Below are positions 58,342 through 64,000 of a stretch of 64,000 nucleotides of DNA, one piece after another. Each line of letters starts with the position of its first letter. The first letter of the stretch is position 1. The translations under genes were made by a program, and so were the position numbers. The stretch comes from an uncultured Maribacter sp. (lineage in GTDB: Bacteria; Bacteroidota; Bacteroidia; Flavobacteriales; Flavobacteriaceae): NCBI RefSeq assembly GCF_947500985.1, contig NZ_CANMTX010000001.1, positions 434,001-498,000 of the forward strand. Reading direction: 5' to 3'. The notes below the pieces were generated by a model. That model had not been told where the DNA came from and did not search any database. It saw only the letters and a list, made by a program, of their open reading frames with translations.

Positions 58342-60318
58342 CTAATACGCGATAAGTTCCTTTAAATCAGATTCAAACCTAGACTTAGCAAGGTATTGCT
58401 CTTCAAGCTTAGTGTTAAAAGGAATCGGTGTCTCTAAACTCCCTACTCTTTTTATAGGACCGTCTAAATACTCAAAACAATTCTCCATCACCATTGCTGA
58501 AATATCACTGGCTACTCCTCCGAAAAGGCTATCTTCCTGTAATATAATTAGCTTGCCTGTACGAACAACAGAATCATAAATAGCTTTGGTATCTAAGGGT
58601 TGTAATGTTCGCAAATCCAAAAGATCTGCACGAATACCCGGATTGTTTTCTAAGGTTTCTAAAGCCCAATGAACTCCGGCACCATAGGTAACAATGGTAA
58701 TTTGATCACCTTGTTTTAAAAGACTGGCTTTCCCTAATGGCAAGGTATAATAATCAACGGGTACTTCTTGATATAAACTTCTATACAATCCTTTATGTTC
58801 AAAAAACAAAACGGGATTAGGGTCTTCTATCGAAGTTGCCAACAAACCCTTAGCATCATACGGGAATGCTGGGTATACGACCTTTAAACCTGGAGTTTTA
58901 GTAAACCATGCCTCATTCGTTTGTGAATGAAACGGACCAGCAGACACTCCGCCGCCGCAAGGCATACGAATTACAACATCTGCATTCTCTCCCCATCTAT
59001 AAAAACTTTTAGCCAAATAATTCACAATTGGATTAAAGCCGCTACTTGCAAAATCTGCAAATTGCATTTCCATAACCGCCTTCATTCCATTAATTGATAA
59101 GCCCATTGCAGCAGATACAATTGCCGACTCACAGATGGGCGTATTACGTACACGCTCTTTACCAAAATCGTTTACAAAACCATCTGTTATCTTAAAAACG
59201 CCACCATACTCGGCAACATCTTGCCCCATGATAACTAGGTTGTCAAATTTTTTCATAGACTGTCTTAGCCCTTCAGAAATAGCATCGACTAAACGTATAT
59301 TTGTAACAAATCTACTTGGTCTAATTTCTTTTAAATCATATTTTTGATATACTTCACTTAATTCTTTACTTTCATTAGGTGTAATGAAATCTTCACTAAA
59401 AGCTATTCGCAGATGCTCATCTATTTCTGCCTGAATATCTGCCTTATAATTGGCGATACTTTCTTCGGTCAATAACTTCTCGCCTATAAGGTATTGCGTA
59501 AAATTCTCCAATGGATCTTTCTCTGCCCAAGTATCTAAAAGCTCTTGTGGTACATATTTTGTTCCACTCGCTTCTTCATGTCCACGCATGCGAAAAGTTT
59601 TGAATTCTAATAAGACCGGTCTTGGGTTTATTCTCATATCTCTAACCAAATGAGATACTTTTAAATATACTTCAAGAATATTATTACCATCTATAATATG
59701 AGATTCCATTCCGTAACCAGCTCCCTTATCTGCAATGTTTTCACATTTAAACTGCTCGTTTGTCGGTGTTGATAATCCGTATCCATTGTTTTCGATACAA
59801 AAAAGAACCGGTAAACCCCAAACCGAAGCAACATTTAAAGCTTCATGGAAATCACCTTCACTCGTTGCTCCTTCGCCTGAAAAAACAGCGGTTACCTTCT
59901 TTTCGTTCTTTAATTTATGAGCTAAGGCAATACCATCTGCCACACCCAATTGCGGACCCAAATGAGATATCATGCCTACAATCTTAAAATCTTGGGTTCC
60001 AAAATGAAAACTACGATCACGACCTTGCGTAAATCCGCTTGCTTTCCCCTGCCACTGTGCAAATAACCGATACAGTGGTATCTCTCTAGCGGTAAATACT
60101 CCTAAGTTTCTATGCATAGGTAGTATATACTCATCACTATTTAACGCAGAAGTAACACCAATAGAAATTGCCTCTTGACCAATGCCGCTAAACCATTTAG
60201 ATATTTTACCTTGTCGTAATAATATCAACATTTTTTCCTCAATCATACGAGGCTTGAGCATTGATTTATAAAGCTTTAATTTGACGTCTTGAGTTACTTT
60301 AAAATCGGTGTAATTCAT
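58342..60318 (-). CDS. Branched-chain 2-oxoacid dehydrogenase E1, fused alpha and beta subunits
   Basis: The ATG at 60316-60318 (MNYTDFKVTQD) is preferred to an upstream TTG; 658 residues result. Residues about 10-320 are the E1 alpha subunit with thiamine-diphosphate motif GEGATSEGDFHEALNVASVW...NNGYGLST, and about 335-658 the beta subunit (NIRLVDAISEGLRQSMKKFD, GQDVAEYGGVFKITDGF, GGGVSAGPFHSQTNEAWFTK). The enzyme oxidatively decarboxylates branched-chain 2-oxoacids, feeding iso-fatty-acid synthesis. Subunit fusion is common in the phylum. It stands alone here, with E2/E3 elsewhere. Confidence 0.93.
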   Translation of the reverse strand: MNYTDFKVTQDVKLKLYKSMLKPRMIEEKMLILLRQGKISKWFSGIGQEAISIGVTSALNSDEYILPMHRNLGVFTAREIPLYRLFAQWQGKASGFTQGRDRSFHFGTQDFKIVGMISHLGPQLGVADGIALAHKLKNEKKVTAVFSGEGATSEGDFHEALNVASVWGLPVLFCIENNGYGLSTPTNEQFKCENIADKGAGYGMESHIIDGNNILEVYLKVSHLVRDMRINPRPVLLEFKTFRMRGHEEASGTKYVPQELLDTWAEKDPLENFTQYLIGEKLLTEESIANYKADIQAEIDEHLRIAFSEDFITPNESKELSEVYQKYDLKEIRPSRFVTNIRLVDAISEGLRQSMKKFDNLVIMGQDVAEYGGVFKITDGFVNDFGKERVRNTPICESAIVSAAMGLSINGMKAVMEMQFADFASSGFNPIVNYLAKSFYRWGENADVVIRMPCGGGVSAGPFHSQTNEAWFTKTPGLKVVYPAFPYDAKGLLATSIEDPNPVLFFEHKGLYRSLYQEVPVDYYTLPLGKASLLKQGDQITIVTYGAGVHWALETLENNPGIRADLLDLRTLQPLDTKAIYDSVVRTGKLIILQEDSLFGGVASDISAMVMENCFEYLDGPIKRVGSLETPIPFNTKLEEQYLAKSRFESDLKELIAY

Positions 60319-60440
60319 TGATAAAGGCAATTTTGGCTATTAATATATAAATGTAACAAAAATGTATATAGTAAGTATAGATTACAACAACGCTTATAAA
60401 TCGACAATAATTATTAATTTTACGTAAAATCTTTATAAAT

Positions 60441-61391
60441 ATGAGCTTAGTACCTAGTGTTGATTTGTCGGATTTTCTTTCGGAAGACCCAAAAAGAAAA
60501 CAAAAGTTTATTAATGAAATCGGAAAAGCCTTTGAAGAAATCGGATTTGTTGCTTTAAGCGGACACTTTTTGTCTGAAAAATTAGTGGATACATTATATA
60601 GTGAAATTAAAGAATTCTTTGATTTACCCGAAAATGTAAAAGACGGATACCAGATTGAAGGTATTGGCGGGCAACGTGGTTATACCTCATTCGGTAAAGA
60701 ACATGCCAAAGGAAGAAAAGAAGGCGATTTAAAAGAGTTTTGGCATTTTGGCCAATATGTTGAGGATAATGATGAACTGGAAAAAGAATATCCTGCCAAT
60801 GTAATGGTTAAAGAACTACCTGAATTTAATAAAGTAGGAAAGGAAACCTATAAAATGCTAGAGAAAACAGCGAGATACGTATTACGTGCGTTAGCTCTAC
60901 ATTTAAATTTAGATGAATTCTATTTTGATAATTATATTAAAAATGGAAATTCAATTTTACGTCCTATACATTACCCACCTATTACCTCGGAACCTAAAAA
61001 TGCAGTACGTGCTGCAGCGCATGGTGATATTAACTTAATTACATTGTTAATGGGTGCTCATGGTAAAGGACTTCAAGTTCAAAACCATGATGGTGAATGG
61101 GTTGATGCTATCGCGAGACCTGATCAATTGATGATAAATGTTGGCGACATGCTTTCTCGACTAACCAATAATAAATTATTATCTACCATACATCAAGTGG
61201 TGAACCCGCCAAGAGAATTATGGGGGACTTCAAGATATTCTGTGCCATTTTTTATGCATCCGGTGAGTGAAATGTCATTGAATTGCTTAGATAACTGTAT
61301 TGATGACGAACACCCTAAACTATATACTGATATTACTGCAGGTGAATTTTTACATGAAAGATTAATCGATTTAGGATTAATCAAAAAATAG
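60441..61391 (+). CDS. Isopenicillin-N-synthase-family 2-oxoglutarate/Fe(II) dioxygenase
   Basis: The 316-residue enzyme has iron ligands His194 and Asp196 in AAAHGDINLITLL, His251 in LLSTIHQVVNPP, and the co-substrate Arg-x-Ser in TSRYSVPFF (Arg265, Ser267). N-terminal DIOX_N features are present (VPSVDLSDFLSEDPKRKQKF, EEIGFVALSGH). It hydroxylates or desaturates an unknown small molecule. A SUI1 gene starts five bases after it, so they may be co-transcribed. Confidence 0.9.
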   Translation: MSLVPSVDLSDFLSEDPKRKQKFINEIGKAFEEIGFVALSGHFLSEKLVDTLYSEIKEFFDLPENVKDGYQIEGIGGQRGYTSFGKEHAKGRKEGDLKEFWHFGQYVEDNDELEKEYPANVMVKELPEFNKVGKETYKMLEKTARYVLRALALHLNLDEFYFDNYIKNGNSILRPIHYPPITSEPKNAVRAAAHGDINLITLLMGAHGKGLQVQNHDGEWVDAIARPDQLMINVGDMLSRLTNNKLLSTIHQVVNPPRELWGTSRYSVPFFMHPVSEMSLNCLDNCIDDEHPKLYTDITAGEFLHERLIDLGLIKK

Positions 61392-61396
61392 TCTAT

Positions 61397-61726
61397 ATGG
61401 ATCTTAAAGACCAGTTAAAAAATCTATTTCCAGAGCACGAACCAGAGGAAACTCCTATCGAAAAAACAGTGGATAATCCTATTTGGCTTCAAGATGACCC
61501 TATCATTTGCAAGTACGAAAAACGAAAAGGCAAACCCATTACAATTCTAGAAGGGTACACTGGTGCCGATGAAGATTTTAAGAAATTAGCTAAAGAATTA
61601 AAGACAAAATTGAGTGTTGGTGGTAGTTTTAAAGATGGCAAAATAATAATTCAGGGAGATTACAGAGACAAAATTATGAGCATATTGAAAGACAAAGGCT
61701 TCTCTGTTAAACGAGTAGGTGGATAA
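61397..61726 (+). CDS. SUI1/eIF1-like translation factor (YciH type)
   Basis: The 109-residue protein carries the SUI1 core: ICKYEKRKGKPITILEGYTG, FKKLAKELKTKLSVGGSFKD and GKIIIQGDYRDKIMSILKDK. Bacterial YciH-type proteins bind the small ribosomal subunit and tighten start-codon selection. N-terminal 35 residues are an acidic tail. It is five bases downstream of the dioxygenase gene. Confidence 0.93.
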   Translation: MDLKDQLKNLFPEHEPEETPIEKTVDNPIWLQDDPIICKYEKRKGKPITILEGYTGADEDFKKLAKELKTKLSVGGSFKDGKIIIQGDYRDKIMSILKDKGFSVKRVGG

Positions 61727-61835
61727 TTTAGCGAAAAACACTACATTAAAAGTTCCATTTGTTTTCTGTTAAATAATTTTTTAACGTTGTTATTAGTATT
61801 ATTTTTAATCTATTCAAACTAAAATCAAACCTGGT

Positions 61836-62768
61836 ATGAGTTCTCTCTTGCACATTACCAATGGAGATGTTTTCACCGAACGTCTTCAAAAATTAAACTT
61901 AGATGGCGACGTCATCACTTGGCGTGAAATGCTATGTGAAGGACAGACACTACCTAATGTTGGTTCAGAAACCTTTTGGAAAGCTCGTTTTGAGTTTCTC
62001 CATAAAAACTATAAAGTTTCAAAATCTTGGTTTATTGAAAAGACCCTTAAAGAATATAGGTCTCTTTGTAACCACAAACAACAAGATCATATCGTTCTTT
62101 GGTTCGAGTATGATCTTTTTTGTCAAGTGAATATGCTTGCCGTTATTAGCTGGCTATTAACACACAGAAAATATGCTCAAATATCTTTAGTGTGCAGCGG
62201 CAAAGAAGATGGTACAGATAAAATGTACAGCCTTAATGAGCTTACCGATGACCAATTATTAGGTCTATATAAGAATAAAAAGGTATTAACACAAGATGAT
62301 ACCGAGTATGCTGATTATGTTTGGCAATTGTACTGCAGCAATAATCCTATTCGTTTAGAAAACCTTACTGATTTTAACGATTACCAATTCGATTATCTTG
62401 GTGATGCGGTAAAATCGCATCTAAAACGTTTTCCTAGTATTAACAACGGCTTAAATGAAATGGAAAATACCATTTTACAGCTTGCTATAGACAGGAAACC
62501 AAAATCTAAAACTGAATACATAGATGTTTTACTTAAAAATCAAGGTAACTTAGGTTTTTCTAATACACAGTATGACCGTGCTTTAACGAGGCTAAAACCA
62601 TTAATAACTAGTTTAAACCCTGTGCGTATTTCTAAGAAAGGCAAAGAGATTTTAGATGGTCAAACCAGCTATTATTCTTGCATACAAGACAATGATGTGT
62701 ATTTAGGAGGCGCTTTGAAGTACAATTTCCTTTATAATACTAGTACAAACCGAATTTTAAAATTATAG
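61836..62768 (+). CDS. DUF1835 domain protein
   Basis: The 310-residue protein starts LLHITNGDVFTERLQKLNLD and continues GDVITWREMLCEGQTLPNVG with WFEYDLFCQVNMLAVISWL, the DUF1835 N-terminal domain. The C-terminal part, with YDRALTRLKPLITSLNPVRI, resembles the associated DUF3658. Function is unknown; the domain looks like a nucleotide or sugar-binding Rossmann fold. It is followed after one base by the nucleoside phosphorylase gene. Confidence 0.88.
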   Translation: MSSLLHITNGDVFTERLQKLNLDGDVITWREMLCEGQTLPNVGSETFWKARFEFLHKNYKVSKSWFIEKTLKEYRSLCNHKQQDHIVLWFEYDLFCQVNMLAVISWLLTHRKYAQISLVCSGKEDGTDKMYSLNELTDDQLLGLYKNKKVLTQDDTEYADYVWQLYCSNNPIRLENLTDFNDYQFDYLGDAVKSHLKRFPSINNGLNEMENTILQLAIDRKPKSKTEYIDVLLKNQGNLGFSNTQYDRALTRLKPLITSLNPVRISKKGKEILDGQTSYYSCIQDNDVYLGGALKYNFLYNTSTNRILKL

Positions 62769-62769
62769 C

Positions 62770-63636
62770 ATGCAACTAAAGCCTGCTGAGCTTATCATCA
62801 ATGATGATGGCAGTATCTACCATCTTAATTTATTACCAGAAGATATTGCAACCACCATTATAACCGTTGGCGACCCAGATAGGGTGCATCAAGTATCTAG
62901 ACATTTTGATACTATTGAGGTTAAAAAGGGCAAGCGTGAATTTCATACACATACTGGTCATTTAAATGGTAAACGTATTTCAGTGATTTCTACAGGAATC
63001 GGAACAGACAACATCGATATCGTTTTAAACGAGTTAGATGCCTTGGTAAATATCGATTTCAACACAAGAACGCTTAAAGAACATCATATTTCCTTAAATA
63101 TCATTAGAATTGGAACTACAGGTGCTATACAGCCAGATATTCCGATTGATTCTTTCTTGATTAGTAAATATTCTATCGGTTTTGATGGACTTTTACATTT
63201 CTACGAGCATGATGAAATTAACTATACTAAGATAGAAGATGAATTTATCGCCCATACTTCTTGGGACACCAATAAAGCAAGACCATATGTACTCTCCTAT
63301 TCTAAAAAGCTAGGAGAATTGTTTAGCGATAATCGTATACGATTAGGTTTTACCGCAACAAATACGGGCTTTTACGGACCACAACAGCGTCAGTTGAGAT
63401 TAAAGCCCAGTCAAATGGAATTGATGGAGAAATTATCCACCTTTAGCTACAATGATCTAAAATTGACAAATCTAGAAATGGAAACTTCGGGTATTTATGC
63501 ACTGGCCCAACTTCTTGGTCATGAAGCCGTATCTCTAAATTGTATTTTAGCCAATAGATCGACTGGGGAATTTTCCATTACACCCACCGAATCTGTAGAT
63601 AAGCTCATTGAATTTTGCTTGAAACGATTGGCTTAA
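62770..63636 (+). CDS. Nucleoside phosphorylase (uridine-phosphorylase-like)
   Basis: The 288-residue enzyme shows the PNP/UDP family order: TIITVGDPDRVHQVSRHFDT, a phosphate-binding ISTGIGTDNIDIVLNELDAL, IIRIGTTGAIQPDIPIDSFL, and the nucleoside site NLEMETSGIYALAQLLGHEA. It splits a nucleoside with phosphate. Adjacent to the DUF1835 gene (one-base gap), hence one transcript. Substrate, uridine or another, is not certain. Confidence 0.9.
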   Translation: MQLKPAELIINDDGSIYHLNLLPEDIATTIITVGDPDRVHQVSRHFDTIEVKKGKREFHTHTGHLNGKRISVISTGIGTDNIDIVLNELDALVNIDFNTRTLKEHHISLNIIRIGTTGAIQPDIPIDSFLISKYSIGFDGLLHFYEHDEINYTKIEDEFIAHTSWDTNKARPYVLSYSKKLGELFSDNRIRLGFTATNTGFYGPQQRQLRLKPSQMELMEKLSTFSYNDLKLTNLEMETSGIYALAQLLGHEAVSLNCILANRSTGEFSITPTESVDKLIEFCLKRLA

Positions 63637-63690
63637 CATACATTTACAGTATTTTACTATTGTACTTCTTATTTTTACGCAAATCTTATC

Positions 63691-64000
63691 ATGAAAAAAG
63701 ACAACCTGAAGCATAGAGATATTAATTGGCTCTATTTCAATGAACGCGTTTTGCTTGAAGCTAAAAGTACCGACACGCCATTATTAGAGCGATTAAAGTT
63801 CTTGGCCATTTTTTCCTCTAACTTAGATGAGTACTTTAAAGTACGTGTTTCTCAACTTCGCCAAATCAAGCATCTAGACAAAAAATTTCGAAAGAAGCTA
63901 ATGTTTAAAGCTAATAGCACGTTACAACACATATTAAAAACGATCAATGAGCAACAAGTTGAGTTCGGTAAAGTAATTAAAGCGACCCTTTCTGAACTTG
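63691..64000 (+). CDS. ppk1: Polyphosphate kinase 1, N-terminal fragment (cut by window edge)
   Basis: From the ATG at 63691 the first 103 residues read [20 protein letters not shown] then [20 protein letters not shown] and [20 protein letters not shown], the unmistakable start of PPK1 ([11 protein letters not shown]...NLDEFF consensus). PPK1 makes polyphosphate from ATP using a phospho-His later in the protein, outside the window. It begins 54 bases after the phosphorylase gene. Confidence 0.92.
   Translation, partial: MKKDNLKHRDINWLYFNERVLLEAKSTDTPLLERLKFLAIFSSNLDEYFKVRVSQLRQIKHLDKKFRKKLMFKANSTLQHILKTINEQQVEFGKVIKATLSEL

Overview
The window is AT-rich, densely coded DNA from a Bacteroidota bacterium, most likely a marine member of the Flavobacteriaceae. 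This rests on type IX secretion C-terminal domains on two giant exoproteins, many SusD-era style lipoproteins with a Cys near residue 18-20, TAnnTTTG promoter elements, an alpha-beta fused branched-chain dehydrogenase E1, and DUF4251, DUF1835 and SUI1 family proteins. Genus (Maribacter/Zobellia-like) is a guess. No rRNA, tRNA or CRISPR array was seen.

Layout. (1) 1-5.4 kb: a TetR regulator cut by the left edge, then a secreted PQQ-type sugar dehydrogenase/cytochrome c exoprotein between two copies (R1, R2) of a long intergenic repeat. (2) 5.4-11.1 kb: a divergent accessory module of nine genes between repeats R2 and R3. One arm encodes a Schlafen/AlbA_2-type protein, an unknown 416-aa protein and two tiny proteins. 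The other arm is a tightly overlapping set: sigma-factor-like protein, unknown, ImmA/IrrE-type peptidase, unknown, and a divergent GIY-YIG-like nuclease. A repeated ATGAG box sits between the arms. I do not recognise the whole as a named system and regard it as the best candidate for something undescribed. (3) 11.1-12.0 kb: repeat R3 and a 357-bp element with 19-bp terminal inverted repeats. (4) 12.1-17.1 kb: three tandem tyrosine recombinases plus a small coiled-coil protein, organised like Tn554 tnpABC or recombinase-trio elements. (5) 17.2-36.6 kb: defence cargo, comprising a solo DUF2384 protein and a Fic-N-terminus-like mini-protein; a six-gene minus-strand operon ptuA-ptuB-hsdM-hsdS-[HSP90-like ATPase/DUF3883]-hsdR joining a Septu-like pair to a type I restriction system; a divergent TM0106-type nuclease-helicase; and a FimB-like recombinase beside a perfect 15-bp inverted repeat.

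(6) 36.9-64 kb is mostly ordinary chromosome: a secreted leucine-rich-repeat/SprB/T9SS protein with a lipoprotein, an Xre regulator with a perfect 20-bp palindrome, small stress proteins (cold shock, HPF, FKBP/SlyD isomerases), TlpA plus a beta-propeller lipoprotein, two interleaved families of small paralogues, and TerC. At 51.2-56.9 kb lies a seven-gene operon (FAD oxidoreductase, methyltransferase, type III polyketide synthase, SDR, FabZ-like dehydratase, ketosynthase, acyl carrier protein) that looks like a pathway to a modified phenolic or pyrone lipid with its own acyl-starter machinery. The window ends with an OmpA-like lipoprotein, branched-chain E1, an IPNS-family dioxygenase, SUI1, DUF1835, a nucleoside phosphorylase and the start of ppk1.

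Family assignments come from motif recognition by eye; no database search was run.
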